A stretch of 64,000 nucleotides of DNA from Furcasterigmium furcatum (GCA_001599815.1 BCIA01000005.1:413088-477087); one strand, 5' to 3'. Counted from the stretch's first letter, positions 1 to 11,170 are shown. Notes: a model not told the origin generated them from the letters alone. Program-made: numbers and translations.

Positions 1-510
1 GCCGGAGGGGAGGTCTTCAGCAGAGACGCCCGCGACCATGAAAGCTCTCGCCGTGCTGGCTTGCTTGCAACCAAACACATTCGAATCCAAGTATAGATTG
101 TCGAGCTCGAGGCTGTGGAGGTACTCCACCGCAGAGGCGTCAAAAGTGGCAGACTCACTGGCGGAGAGGTAGAGGGATGCCAAGAAATCCTTGCTGAAGA
201 CATCATCGCCAGCCACATAGCTTTCAATTGTCGACTCGAGGTACTCTCCTGTTACCCTGGTCGTGTTGGCAACGATGACAGTGATGGGAGTGAAGCCGGC
301 AGCCTCCTCAATAGCGGAACCGTTGAGGGTAGCCTTGGGGTGCTCGACATTCGCAAAGTAGCTGATGTCGCCAAGAGAGTAGACGAGACCTCCAGTTTTC
401 GTGTCCTGGATCTTAACTGCAACGTTACGAGGCGTCGGCGCAGCATTGGCGCCGAAGGTGAAGAGGGCAATCGTCTTGACGACTAATCCCGTGATGGAGA
501 GCTTTGCCAT
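1..510 (-). CDS. Secreted protein, N-terminal part (3' end outside window); possibly amidase-like
   Basis: Reading from the ATG at 510 on the minus strand, the frame stays open to the window edge (170 codons). It begins with a basic-hydrophobic signal peptide ending near residues 23-24 (Ala-Asn-Ala-Ala) and several potential N-glycosylation sites follow. The body resembles the N-terminal extension of fungal secreted amidase-signature proteins, with a segment about persistence of a hydrophobic beta region and then an acidic Asp-Asp-Val-Phe helix. The catalytic part lies outside the window, so the family call is weak. Overlapping open frames on both strands are shadows. What is seen: signal peptide and long frame. 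What is inferred: amidase-like identity. Confidence 0.5.
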   Translation of the reverse strand, partial: MAKLSITGLVVKTIALFTFGANAAPTPRNVAVKIQDTKTGGLVYSLGDISYFANVEHPKATLNGSAIEEAAGFTPITVIVANTTRVTGEYLESTIESYVAGDDVFSKDFLASLYLSASESATFDASAVEYLHSLELDNLYLDSNVFGCKQASTARAFMVAGVSAEDLPSG

Positions 511-1593
511 GGTTGAGCACTGGGATCGAGAGTCTTAGGACTTCGCGGAGATGAGACGAAGCGCTGAGCTAGAGCGTGACGAGCTTCACAGACCATTTCA
601 TCATAGGGAACACTCTCTGCCTTTATACCAATTCTAATCTTGGTACCTAATCCTACGCGTTGCTGCTCAGCCCCAAGCAGATGCATAGAGGGTTCCCGTT
701 GATATCGGCTCCAAAGTGCCGGTGAGCGATAAGGGAGAGTCCACAATCCGATCCACTCTACGTTGGCTGACGTGGGGATTCCGTGGAAAGATGAACGGTT
801 CCATGCCAAGGCCAAAGCTCTGGGGTCAAACATCGGGCGAGGATCCTAGAAACCCGAGATAACGAATCGGTCGACTACCTAGATTTCCGGAGGCCATCTC
901 CATCAATGGATCCATAGCTTCTTAAGCGAACCAGACTCGTGGGCATAACCCCGCGCCTGGGTTCTCCAGAACGAGAGTTTTGGCCAATGGTGGACTACCC
1001 GAAAGAACAGGGGTAATACCACTCATGATAACGATCCGAATTCACCTGCCCAGATGAGCTGGGGTTGAACGGGTAGATATCATCTTCCGATAAATAGTAA
1101 TTCGTCGCTGTCAGTATTTCTTTGCTTTCATCTATCGTTTTCAGCTTCAGCCATAAGAGAGGGATGTGTTACGCCCCATTCACGGAGTGCAACTCCAGCC
1201 CGACGACCCCCATTGACCCCGCTGATAACTGATCCATGCAGGAACAGGAAATGGGAACTCATGAGAAACGCATGAGCACACCCGCACTTCGGTAATAGCC
1301 GGAGATAATGCGGCTTGATTGGGGTCTGATTTGGATTTACCAAGTGAACGTCTTGAGAAAACGTGATAGCCACGTGGGATTAGTCATGCTCCGGGATCAT
1401 CGGCTATTTCGATAAAACGAGAGTAAATTGAATCACTGTTGGAGAAGTGTAAAGGAATGAAAGAGACCTCAGCCTCGGGCTGATAACCCTGATGTCTACC
1501 GACATACTGCCAGATCGCCACCATCAGCATAATTCAGAGTATCATGCTATCGGCCTTCTCAAAAACCAGTGAACAGCGGCCAGGGACCGGGAG
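511..1593. other. Intergenic, no gene recognised
   Basis: This holds the promoter of the leftmost gene (minus strand) and the 3' flank of the SDR. Short open frames at 483-833 and 1128-1373 show no family resemblance or splice logic. Confidence 0.5.
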
Positions 1594-2626
1594 TCAAACC
1601 CACCCCTTCTCCGCCATCTCTTTCTTGGACCACTCCTCGAGCTCTGCAGCGAGCTTCATATCCTTGGACTTTGACGCCTCAAACGTCCCAGGTTGCTTTG
1701 CAATCCTCTCAAAATAGCCCCCGCTCTGCTCCTTCTTCATCTCCGGGCTCGCCACGCAAAAGACACTGGTCCATGCCCCTTTATCCGCGGGCCACCTCCC
1801 TCCCATCAACTCAATCACATGCGTCGAAGCCCTCATCAGCCATGGCATTTCCGTGGATTTCTTGTCCAAGCCCGTCTGCACAATCCCCGGATGGATGGCT
1901 GAGGTCCAGATCTCTCCATCTTGGGACCTGACGCGCCCCGATGACTGGGGGCCATACTCTTTGTGCAACGTCCTGGCGTGCAGGGTGTTTGCGAGCTTGG
2001 ACTGGCCGTAGCGGGTGACGGCCGACTCGTTGGCAAGCCTCGTGTCGGCGAAGTTTATCCCCGTCTTCGGCGCCATCAGCTGGCCGCCCGAGGTGATATT
2101 CACGATCCGAACGGTGCCGGCGGCGCAGGCCTTCGAGGTCTCCAGCATCACGGGCAGGAGGTGCGTGGTGAATACCCAGTGGGCGATGTAGTTGGTCTGC
2201 CACTGGATCTCGTACCCGTCGTCTGTCATTTCGAATGGCGCGGCGATGATTCCAGCGTTGTTTACGAGCCCATGCAAGATTGTTTCTTTGGATTTAAAGA
2301 CGTTGGCGGCTGAGACGACCGATGAGAGGGATGTGTGGTCCATTACTAGGATGCTAATTTTGGACCCGGCATACAGGGCTTGGATGTCTTCGACAGCCTT
2401 GCGGCCCTTGGCTTCGGAGCGGGCGCAAAGGTAGACGTGTGCCCCATGCTCGGCGAGTCGCGCAACGGTGTAGTAACCACTGGATAGAGTTATTTGCAGT
2501 CCAGGTTAGGGGGCCACTGGTGAAGTTCCAGCGGGGGATGGAGGTGACTTACATGCCGCCTGTCCCGCCGGTAATGATGTATACCTTGCCTGACAGGTCG
2601 GGGAGAGAGTCAGGATGGAAGGTCAT
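1594..2626 (-). CDS. Short-chain dehydrogenase/reductase (WW-domain oxidoreductase/retinol dehydrogenase-like)
   Basis: Two exons, 2626-2553 and 2479-1594, around a 73-bp intron with GTAAGT donor; 319 residues, the usual length for this SDR branch. Splicing restores the Rossmann signature TGGTGGIG near residue 20, with the last Gly-Ile-Gly created across the junction. Further motifs are Asn-Asn-Ala-Gly (NAG) in the middle and the catalytic Tyr-Gly-Gln-Ser-Lys (YxxxK) in the second half. No signal peptide or membrane segment is evident, so a cytosolic NAD(P)-dependent oxidoreductase is expected; the substrate cannot be told from sequence. It is transcribed divergently from the bZIP gene on its right. 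Confidence 0.9.
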
Positions 2627-3101
2627 GGTCCGCAACTGTTTTCTGAGAATCAAAGGTGATTTTCCTAGAGGAAATGCATAGATTTCGATAAAGGGGACCG
2701 GCATTCGTGCGGATTTATATCTCGAGATATCGACACGAATAGAGTCATGGACGATGAAGAGGTCGAATCGGGTAAAGTGTGAGTGTGAGCAGGTTGCATG
2801 AAGCTAGTGCAGATCCGGCATTAGCGACCAGAATAAACCAATGGCGGACATTGCGTTAAGTCCGACGATCTGGAGATATGAGGTGAAGCTTCACGCATCA
2901 GTACTACCGGGAGCCATGGTTGTCCATGTGGCGATTGTTGTGAGCCAGCTGCATATCACCTGAGACCTTGGAACCTTGCAAAGTCGCAGGATATCTGGAG
3001 TTTCCATTCGTACTGGACGAGTAATGACCGCCGCAACCGAAATCGATACGACGAGAGCGGTGGCTTCGGGGCGGCCCCCACCATTGATCCAGCTCTCTTC
3101 A
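2627..3101. promoter_or_regulatory. Divergent promoter region, SDR / bZIP
   Basis: About 475 bp between two divergently transcribed genes. No specific operator was recognised. Confidence 0.4.
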
Positions 3102-4090
3102 ATGCCGCAACTGGCAGAGGTGATTGCTCTGAACGAAATCCCGTTGATGTTGTACCAATGCCGCTGACACAGCCTAGGCCAAAGGAGAGGACGACGACTG
3201 GACGGGGATAACAGATGCAGCCGCTCGAAGAAAGAGACAGGGCAGGCTGAACACGCGAGCATACCGTGAGTAATCATCGTGTCCTCCTTCTCGGAGTCGT
3301 GCATGCGTTCCTCTTCAAGCTTCCAGCACCAAGTAATACTGACGGCACCCGCCCAGGACGCCGGAGAGCTCTGCGAGCCGGCAGTTCCAAGTCCGAAACC
3401 ACCCGCACAACGACGAACCATACAAATGGAGGACACGTACCATGCTGGGACGAGGAGCGCCAGGCCGTCCTCTATTTCCCAGCATCCTTCGTCTCGGCCA
3501 TTAGCCCTGGCGGAAAACCTCTTTTCACCGAGAACCCGACAATGCCGACCCGTGTCATATTCCCGCTGTCGTCGGATCATCTGATCATCCTCATCCAGGT
3601 CAACGTCCTCCGGGCCTGTCACATTAACGGACATCTGCTCTCCATGCTGGCCCCGCACCTAAAATCTCATGACTGCACGGGCGGTGCCTTGCATACAGTT
3701 CTCCCACTCGAGAGCCCAGACCAGGTCCCCCCTCCGCTCGCCCCGACCAGGACGCAAACTGCCGTCCCGCATGAGCCGTGGGTCGACGTTTTCCCGCACC
3801 CAGTCTGGCGCGACAACTTTATCAAGGCGCTCGGCACTTTTGATGAGGACGAATTGTGTTCTGATATGGTGGGTGGACTTTTCGACGGTGGCACAAATAA
3901 TGACTGCGAGAGGCGCGGCATGGTTGTGTGGTCACCACCCTGGCATTATGAGGGTTGGGAGCTGTCGGAAGGATTTGTGCGGAAATGGGGATGGAGTATT
4001 AAGGGGTGCGAGGGGATTCTAGAGGCGACGAACAAGTGGCGGTCCATCAGGGGGGAGCAGCCGCTGACCCTAAGCTTCGACGATGGGTAA
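3102..4090 (+). CDS. bZIP transcription factor with C-terminal DUF3425 domain
   Basis: Three exons: 3102-3119, 3178-3265 and 3357-4090, total 279 residues. The first two introns are inferred. The second exon starts after a CTGACAC...CCTAG acceptor and ends at a GTGAGT donor; the third follows a TACTGAC branch site and a CCCAG acceptor. Splicing assembles a basic region near residues 19-41 (Ala-Ala-Ala-Arg-Arg-Lys-Arg-Gln then Asn-Thr-Arg-Ala-Tyr-Arg-Arg-Arg-Arg), the fungal bZIP pattern. The following leucine zipper is short or degenerate. The C-terminal half is a textbook DUF3425 domain: PLSSDHL, VPHEPWVDVFP, DEDELCSDMVG, and a W-rich end with GWELSEGFVRKWGW. Nuclear regulator; target unknown. 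The six-residue first exon is the least certain part. Confidence 0.8.
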
Positions 4091-4995
4091 TGGTTGCGAC
4101 AGGAATCGCAGGACCACCAGGACCGAATAGCGGAATACCATGACGTGGGTTCAATTAGTTGAAGGGGAAGAAGAAACCGGAGGGTTCGAGCGCCTCGATT
4201 TCCTTGCCATGACCACCCCCCGTGGAGATATTTCGACGTGGAGATGATGGCTCACCAGCTGAGTCGGGATTTCGGGCTTTGGTGATCACCCGTCCCAAAG
4301 CGGAGTGCACTGCGATGTTCCTCATCGCACGTGCCCAGGCATCCAGGGGGCTCCCACCGCTTGAGCTCAGCGCTTGGCGGTACCCAGTCCCCAAAAAGGG
4401 GCAGCACCGCGAAATGAAAACCCAGGGGCCTGGAGAGGAAAGCGTGCATGGCCTCAATGAGACATTCCAATAAAGATAAGGCTGCATCGCTAGCCCCTTT
4501 CGGGGAATCAATGGTGCCGTCGAGGCAGCCCTTCAGTTGTCGCCGGAGACTTTCGTGGTAGGCCGTCCCATACCACACCACAGGGTTTGTCGCCGACAAA
4601 CCCAATCACTCAAAACGTTCCCCACAGCCAAACAGGCATCGCCACAAGCCACACCATCTAAGTGTCGTTCAGGGGAGGCTCTTGTGCCTCGTTGGGCTGA
4701 GTGGCTTCGGTTGCTCCGCTCGTGATGCATACGCCGACCATCTTGGCGATGCAATGCCAGAGGGAGCTGAAAGGGCACCGCCGTTGTTCGGGCGCCGTGT
4801 AGGTGGCCCAGTGCCCGGCTACATATCTTCTGCGCTGCCCCGAGATGTCTTCTGCGTCCTTCAGTTTCAACCACTCAAGTTTTCTTCAAATACAAACCCT
4901 TTCACAGAGTCTCTGCGTCATCCCATTCTACCCTGTCTTTCTTGAACTTCCATTCACATCAGAGCAACCCGAATTCCAACCCAATCCTCGCCAAA
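4091..4995. other. Intergenic, no gene supported
   Basis: Open frames exist on both strands (for example 4605-4252 minus) but none has a recognisable domain or splice structure. The right part carries the pyrimidine-rich promoter and leader of the next gene. Confidence 0.4.
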
Positions 4996-5667
4996 ATGCG
5001 CTCCACTCAGATCCTCATGCTCGCGGGCGTCTCGACTGCCTCTGCCCGTGGCGTCTATGAGCGTTTCATGGCACCTGGACCTACCCCGATTGTCGTCAAG
5101 CGTGACGAAGCAGAGTGCTCCTCTGCCATCGTTGAGATCATGCCTCTCTTCTCGGATGTACCTATGCCCGATCCTGAGCTCCTTGAGTACATCGAGGAAG
5201 AATTCGCCACGATCACCGACCCATGTGAGATGCCGACGTTCGCCCCCGGCATGGAAGACCGTTACTCTTCCTGGCTTGGTGAAATGGAGTCCTACTACTA
5301 CGATATGGCCGATGAGGTTTCCTCGATCCTTGCCGCTTGCACGGATGTTCCCGGCATCGAGGACCAGTTCGACTATAATCCCGAGGATATTTGCGACAAC
5401 GGTGGTGGATCTCCGCCTGGCGACGATGACGATGATGACGACTCTCTCTCCCCCACGGAGAGCGAGGACGAGACCCCGACCGAGACCGACGAACCCACTG
5501 CCGAGACGGAGGAGTCGGAGACCGCGACTGGGACTGGCGAGCCCGCTGCCGAGACCAGCGAGCCTGAGACCGATGATGATGATGACAGCGGCGCTTCTCG
5601 TGAAAGTGTCACTATACTGATGGGCGGTCTCATGATGACTGCTCTCGTTGTAGTTGGAATTCTCTAG
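4996..5667 (+). CDS. Secreted, probably GPI-anchored acidic surface protein (infection-structure-specific-protein-like)
   Basis: Single exon, 223 residues. The ATG at 4996 was chosen because it has a CCAAA context and opens a signal peptide; the frame is open further upstream but without an ATG. Residues about 35-135 form a compact domain with four cysteines and many acidic and tyrosine residues. A low-complexity tail follows: a run of seven Asp, then Thr/Glu/Pro-rich repeats, a second Asp run and a final hydrophobic segment preceded by Ser-Gly-Ala-Ser, which looks like a GPI attachment site. The arrangement resembles fungal proteins named infection structure specific protein. Cell-wall location is expected; function is unknown. 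Confidence 0.8.
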   Translation: MRSTQILMLAGVSTASARGVYERFMAPGPTPIVVKRDEAECSSAIVEIMPLFSDVPMPDPELLEYIEEEFATITDPCEMPTFAPGMEDRYSSWLGEMESYYYDMADEVSSILAACTDVPGIEDQFDYNPEDICDNGGGSPPGDDDDDDDSLSPTESEDETPTETDEPTAETEESETATGTGEPAAETSEPETDDDDDSGASRESVTILMGGLMMTALVVVGIL

Positions 5668-6250
5668 GCGCTTAGTGTCTCGATGCCCGGCAGGCTGTTT
5701 AGCCACATGAAGGAGTAATGCAGGAAACTTTATAGAATGTACCTACCACAGCGGCATCATGTAAAAGTTCGGCTCTGATACCTAATTTCTACCTCAATCA
5801 AATTCTCTTCTCATCTTTAATCTTTTATCTTCTCTGCGACATCTTCGCCGTTGAGCCATTGTTTAGCATTATACGTTAACAGTCCAGCGGCGAGGGAAAG
5901 ACAAACAAAGCACTGTCAAAACGCCCATTAAGATCCATGGAAACTCCGACTGGACATGGAAGTCGAAGTTAACGGCAGTAAGACCCGCGCAGAGGAGCAG
6001 GCCGGTCGGTAGTGGGCCAGGATATCGATACGGGGAGAGAGAGAAGGAGAGATAGATCACGTAGGTGGCTAGCCGTGAATGGGACGGTCGGGGACTGAGC
6101 CCGTTTGATGGTGATGTCTGGTTTTGAGCTAAAAATCCTAGGTCCCTGCTCTTATCAGTCTCTCCTATTTCCCCGAGAGTTTTGATTCTAGCTGTACATT
6201 TGGGTGTCCCTGAACGGATCCTGATTAAGCTGCATTCTTCCATCTTTGGC
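5668..6250. other. Convergent intergenic region
   Basis: Holds the 3' flanks of two convergent genes; the open frame 6243-5869 (minus) shows no family resemblance. Confidence 0.4.
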
Positions 6251-7266
6251 TTATGTCCTGTGGCGTTGTGATCTTGGAGCCCTCTCGATTAACTCCGACC
6301 CCTCACTAGCAATATGAGACTTGGAAAACAAGCTCTTTCCGCCATCTTTACCTAGATACTTACTAGGATACCAAATACAGAAAACAATAATAGAAATAGC
6401 AATAGGTATGCACTCAAAGACCCAGAAGAGCCACTCGTTTCGGAAGGCATATCCCTCAATGCCTTCAGAGAACTCGGCGATTCGGTAGATACATCTGATC
6501 TAACTCAGTTAGTTTTGGAAACTCCCGCAAGAACCTTTGAGTTTCAATATTACTTACCATGATCATGGAGCTGGAGATGTACACCGCTTTGACTACCTTT
6601 CTCCATCCTGCGGGCGCAGTCTCAACTTCCATCATTCTCGCCGTCACGTGGAACCGTGTGAAAACACACAGGTACGCCACGAAAGCGAGAGACTGAAATG
6701 ACAGCCCGCCAATGAGTATCTTCTCGCCAATATCCTTAGTCTTGCCCGTCCAGTTATCGGCCCCTGCGACACTAGACCCGGACCCTTGTACGATGGCGGC
6801 GACAACATCGCATGTAACGAAGAAGCGCGTAATAAAGCGCGCAGGAAGCCGGAAGATAGAGTGGTGCGTGGGTGGCAGGACGGCGCGCACGAGACGGCCG
6901 ACAAGAAGGAAATTCCCGGCTGCGATGAAAATTGGGGCGATGATAATGAGGGTCTGGGTGACAGCGGCAGGAGCCTAGAGAGATGGTCATGGCCGCATTA
7001 GATTTCTCCCCTCAGATATTAACAGAGGGCGTGGGTGGAAGGGAACATACAATCTCAGTCTGGTTTCGAGCCGCGTAGACTCGCATTGCGTACCCAGCGA
7101 CGTCAATGCCCGCCCCGATAACAACTGTGAGAAAGAACCAGGAGCGGTAGCGGATGGTCTGGAAGGCAATGTAAAAGAAGAGGAGGCCGTAGAGAATAGT
7201 GCCGATGATGGCGAGGGGGAAGCTGGGCTCGTACACCCAGACACTCTCTCCTTCCGAGTCGGACAT
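6251..7266 (-). CDS. RTA1-family seven-transmembrane lipid-translocating exporter-like protein
   Basis: Three exons on the minus strand: 7266-7051, 6974-6558 and 6499-6251, total 293 residues. Introns are 76 and 58 bp with GTATGT and GTAAGT donors. The protein is largely hydrophobic with about seven membrane segments. RTA1 landmarks are the N-terminal YEPSFPLAII, a central Ile-Ala-Gly-like IIAPIFIAAG, then FFVTCDVV with Gln-Gly-Ser-Gly, and the terminal IRCIYRIAEF followed by EWLFWVFE. The last acceptor was chosen at TTAG/ATCAG because it rebuilds the conserved IRxIYRxxEF block; the next AG would stop early. Family members act at the plasma membrane in lipid translocation and drug resistance. 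It is divergent from the Upc2-like regulator. Confidence 0.9.
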
Positions 7267-8177
7267 GATTTATGTCGGGTTGCCTGTAGATTTGTGCTGG
7301 GTGAGTCTGGTGGTATGTTCGAGGCAATGTAGCAGTGGAATGAGAATGCGATGCGTTTATTGATGTACTCAACCGCAGAGATTCTGCGTCGCGATGGGAG
7401 CTTTATAGTTCAAGTTATCATGTTGATGACCTGCCTCGTTGAAGCAACGCAGCCCGTCGGTACCATTGCCCAACATTGAGGCGGCAAGACATCGACCCGA
7501 AGTCCTGTCAACCATGACAAGACGGAGAGGGTGACGCAATCAGGTCGGGTTTCTTACCATGGCCGCGACAGAGAAAAACGCAGATATCCGTGAGGCTGTG
7601 AGCCCATGCAAGGGCCAAGGGGCGAACCTATTAGGCCAATCCCGGGCGATTTCGACTGACGTCATGCTGGCAGTCTCGCAGTGATGATCTAAATACGGGA
7701 CTTACGCCCAGCTCCGCATCGAATGTCCAGGGGTTTGTGTTCCGGTCAAGGCCACGTAAAACGCACACCTAGCGTACTTAGATTCATTTCCTGTGTGTTG
7801 TCGGTGATGATGGTAGCATAGTGTTGCGAAACCCTTAACTCCACCCCGAGGAATCCGAGCCACACGGCCTCCACTATTAACTTTCCGCGGCCTCCACCAA
7901 TGGAGTCTTTGTGCTCAGCCCCTTTTCAGCCGTTCGTCATGGCCGGAAATCATCGGAGCGTAATTCGGCCGAGCAGGCATCCACTTTTAGAACATCGCGT
8001 TGCTCTTTCGACTCTCCCTCTTCAGCTTCAATCTTCATCCACCTTTCCCGCCCGGCCCCAGCAGGGTGGGAGGCACCAAGATCTCATGACCCTTTGCATA
8101 GACCAACCCGGAACACTCGAATGTGGATACAGACTGCTCGTAAGGGCTGAACAATTCACCACCCCTTCGGATAAACT
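7267..8177. promoter_or_regulatory. Divergent promoter region, RTA1 gene / Upc2-like regulator
   Basis: About 910 bp between two start codons. The part near 7900-8177 is pyrimidine-rich leader. The open frame starting at 7900 is a shadow that overlaps the true start at 8178. Confidence 0.4.
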
Positions 8178-9612
8178 ATGGCGCATACCACCCCTCCCGC
8201 TCTCCCTTCATCTTCCACTGCCGCAACGGCGTTCAATGGCAGCGCCAACGGTACCATGGGCACCAGCAGTAGGACAACCCCCACCGACATCATGCGGCAG
8301 CCCATACCGAGAAAAGGGCATACAAAGTCTCGAAAAGGTTGCTACAACTGCAAGACTAGAAAGGTCAAGTGCACCGAGGATCTCCCAGAATGTATTCCCT
8401 GCAAACGAATTGGCCTCATTTGCAAATACCCATCTCGACTTTACCAAAAGGCCCTGGCGATGAATCTGGCCAGTTCACCGAGTAGTACCCTCATGTCGGC
8501 CCCGGCCAACCCGCTGCGAACCGCTCCTACCTCCTTCGACATGAACGATATGAGGTTCTTCTCCCACTTTATCCTGGTTGCATACCCGCATTTGCCCTTT
8601 AATGGGAAGCAGGTTTGGATGGACGTCGCTCAAATGTCCCACCAGGTGAGCCATGCTTATAACGTTAACGTCTGCTTTCTCCCTAATATCATCCTAGTAC
8701 GAGTGCCTCATGCACTCCGTCCTTGCATTGGCCGCAACCAGTCTCACTCTTTCCACCTCTTCCAACTACTCCTTGCAGGCCCTTTCTCATCGTGTCCATG
8801 CGATTCGCGGCCTGCACACAATGCTGTCGAAACCCGGCCGTACCTTCACCAAGGCAGACGGCGACGCCGTCTTTGGAGCACTGCTTTCTCTCGTATTTCA
8901 GTCCAACTACCTGCCAGATGGCATGTTAGACTTCGTCGCCATGGTCAGAGGATGTAAGCTCGGCTTCCTATGGCTGATCAAGCCTGTTCTCTGTGTGCTA
9001 AGCCCTTTACAGGTCAGATCCTTTCTGTTCAGGTCATTCCGGATCAATCCCAGTCTGCCTTTCGGTCCTTTTTACCTGAAAGGCACCAAGCCACATCTTT
9101 CGAAAACATCAAGTTCTCTACTCCATACGCTTGCTCTCAGCTCGCCGACCTGCTGGTCAGCCTTCGTGCACTAGGTACTCTCTGTAGGAGTGTTACCGAG
9201 CTTAGCTTCTTAGCCGATATTCAAATGCTCCTACAACTTTACCTAGAGTGTCCTATCCAAGGTATATTCTAAAGAGTCTATTAGTATTATTCTTCATAGT
9301 AACTTCTAAGCAGCATATGCTTATTTACCTAATAATTTTGGTCACTTCGGGCGAATGAGCAGTGAGGACTTTGCGGTCTTCTGCAACCCTCGTAATCACG
9401 CCGCTCAGATTCTCCTCGCCCACCTCTTCCTTATCGAACATTACATAGACAAGTCGATTAGCTCGGACACCACACATGCCCTGAACTTCCGGAGGCAAGT
9501 CATGCCGATATGGATAGAGCAGGTCGCAGATTCGTTGTCCCTGGACCACGCCCCCTATATGAAGCGGGCCATTGATCTCGCTAGGAGTGTAAGTCAGTGT
9601 TCCACTCCTTAA
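8178..9612 (+). CDS. Zn2Cys6 transcription factor, sterol-uptake-control (Upc2)-like
   Basis: Four exons: 8178-8645, 8698-8953, 9013-9261 and 9314-9612, total 423 residues. The N-terminal zinc cluster reads HTKSRKGCYNC then KTRKVKC, PEC, CKRIGLIC, the spacing of Upc2-like proteins. The body has FFSHFILVAYPHLPF and YECLMHSVLALAATSL, and the end has FRVF-like DFAVFCNP then AQILLAHLFLIEHY, all typical of this branch. The third intron acceptor could be CAG at 9313 or AG at 9310, differing by one codon. Related proteins control sterol and other metabolic genes; here the target is unknown. The gene borders a decayed region on its right. Confidence 0.85.
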
Positions 9613-9789
9613 TACTCGCTCACAAACCCAGAAGTCCGCTTCTAACCAAGGCTATTTCATATTTTTAGGGGGGTTAATAGACCTGGTTTAGTAGAAGGGG
9701 CAGGAATTAGGTACGAGAGGTGTCGGTTTGTTAATTACGAACTTCGCCTCGCAAATGTGGTTCGAGTCGGTAATGAAACAGCCTGTAAG

Positions 9790-10030
9790 TCACAAAAAGG
9801 GTGTATGCTATAGAATATAGAGCCCATTCCGAAGAGATCCAGCGGAGAGCTTGCCTTGTGGTCGAACACGGGGCCGTAGAACCCGTCGTTAGGCAGTGCG
9901 AGCCCGCCCAGACACAGTTCTTAGCAAATCGAGGCCTAAATCGCTCAGGCGTAGATCCCGGGCTCCGGACTTGTCTCGTGGACAAAGACGTTGGATGGGT
10001 TCTCAACCGTACCTGGGGAAGCCGAGCCGA
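9790..10030 (-). pseudogene. Protein-kinase-like relic
   Basis: On the minus strand, pieces in different frames read in kinase order. One piece has Asn-Pro-Ser-Asn-Val-Phe-Val (compare the catalytic-loop HPxNI/VFV). The next has Leu-Arg-Leu-Ser-Asp-Leu-Gly-Leu (compare the DFG strand). The last has Ser-Pro-Leu-Asp-Leu-Phe-Gly-Met-Gly-Ser (compare the DxxxLG helix). Stops and frame changes separate them. No start, N-lobe or C-terminal half was found. The identification rests on motif order only. Confidence 0.4.
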
Positions 10031-10293
10031 AGGGTGGCAGGCTTCTCTGTCACCGTGGGTTGTACTGCTGTGCCAGGGAAAGGAGCTAAAGATCTATGTC
10101 CTCTTGTTGGCGGTGTGTTACCTGAGCTGTTGTGGTGGGAGAACGGCTCTCAAGGCACAAAGCAAAGGATGTCTTATGTTAAATTCCACCTCCTCTCCAT
10201 GGCTCCACAGAGCCCTGGGTTCTAGGTGCACAGTGGAAGTGAGCACGTGCTGAGACACGTCATCACAGCTATCTTTGGCCAGCTGTTTCTCAC

Positions 10294-10311
10294 CTCAACA
10301 CAGCTGTTGAG
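10294..10311. repeat. Inverted repeat CTCAACA-CAGC-TGTTGAG
   Basis: Perfect 7-bp arms around a 4-nt spacer. The arms have the TG...CA polarity of LTR ends meeting tail to head, but no flanking LTR pair could be traced, so it may be chance. Confidence 0.45.
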
Positions 10312-10449
10312 TGCTCTCTTTGGGAGGAACATGCAGTTAATCCTCCGAGGTCTGGCCACGAAGGAAAGGGGGCCGCCCATGAGGGTCACAGAATGCATGG
10401 CCGATCCAGCTATTTAATAGCATGCATAGAGATATATCTATATGCTAGT

Positions 10450-10576
10450 CCAGCTACGTTGCCCTCCAGCTACGTTGCCCTCCAGAGGCGTTGCCTCTAG
10501 ATGCGGTGCCCTCTAGATGCGGTGCCCTCTAAATGCGTTGCCCTCTAGATACGTTGCGTTCCAGATGCGTTGCCCT
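10450..10576. repeat. Tandem repeat, 16-bp unit, eight copies
   Basis: Eight adjacent units of the form CYAGMTRCGKTGCCCT (third copy 15 bp). Copies differ by one to three bases; copies 4 and 5 are identical. It lies just after a TATA-like stretch of TATATCTATATG. Confidence 0.9.
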
Positions 10577-10884
10577 TGGATTCCCTCTCATTGAGCAGAA
10601 GGCCATCTTGATTACTTCGAATCAAGACGGGGGCCATATTAATTCCCTGGAGTTGAAAGAGAGGTCATCTGGATCTTCTGCCTCTCCATCTGCGGTCTGC
10701 TGGTCGACGTGACCGTTCCGGCGGCCATCGTTTCCGTATCCTTGTGTTGCCCTCGCCGCCGGAGCTCTTGCTGGTCGCGGCGACTCGGGGATTATTCGAC
10801 GCGTTACGGGTGAGTCATATCCGAATAAGTCTTATCACAGGCGAGTCACATCACAGGCGAATCATCACGGGCGAGCACAAGCAG

Positions 10885-11066
10885 ATCGTCACGAGCCAAG
10901 TCCGTCTATTCCCGGTACTCAGCGAAGGTATCAACCGCGTCCACTAGGGCGTCGGCCCTACCGACGTCCCCTTTTAATCGTCACAGCCAAGTCCGTCTAT
11001 TCCCAGTACTCGGGTAAGGTGTTAAACGTGTCTACTAGGGCGTCGGCCCTCGCGACATCCACCTGG
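10885..11066. repeat. Imperfect direct duplication, about 92-bp period
   Basis: Copy 1 (from 10885) and copy 2 (from 10977) both begin ATCGTCAC and share GCCAAGTCCGTCTATTCCC and CTAGGGCGTCGGCCCT. They differ at scattered positions by transitions and transversions. Short GCGAGTCAC/GCGAATCAT units precede copy 1 at about 10830-10880. Confidence 0.8.
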
Positions 11067-11170
11067 CCCTTAGTAGGGCCCCCGGACGGAACGGGCGGGG
11101 TCGGGTGAAACCTCATCCTAATAGGGTTACCCTGCCTACATGTACACAGGCCGCCTATCTCTCTAGATAT

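Larger units (their letters stand above)
9613..11170. repeat. Decayed, gene-free repeat region
   Basis: About 1.5 kb with no intact gene. It contains a kinase-like relic, an inverted repeat, a 16-bp tandem repeat and a 92-bp direct duplication, each listed separately. The mixture suggests an old insertion or duplication that has degenerated. Confidence 0.5.

Noticed and set aside
2891..3658. 255-codon minus-strand open frame
   Set aside because: It is antisense to the spliced bZIP/DUF3425 gene, whose domains are clear; no domain in the antisense product.
4252..4870. Minus-strand frames with a vague resemblance to the end of a fungal transcription factor
   Set aside because: No zinc cluster, no splice structure and the resemblance is only hydrophobic helix patterning.
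4954..5706. 250-codon minus-strand frame
   Set aside because: Antisense of the secreted acidic protein; its length reflects the biased Asp/Glu/Thr repeat codons.
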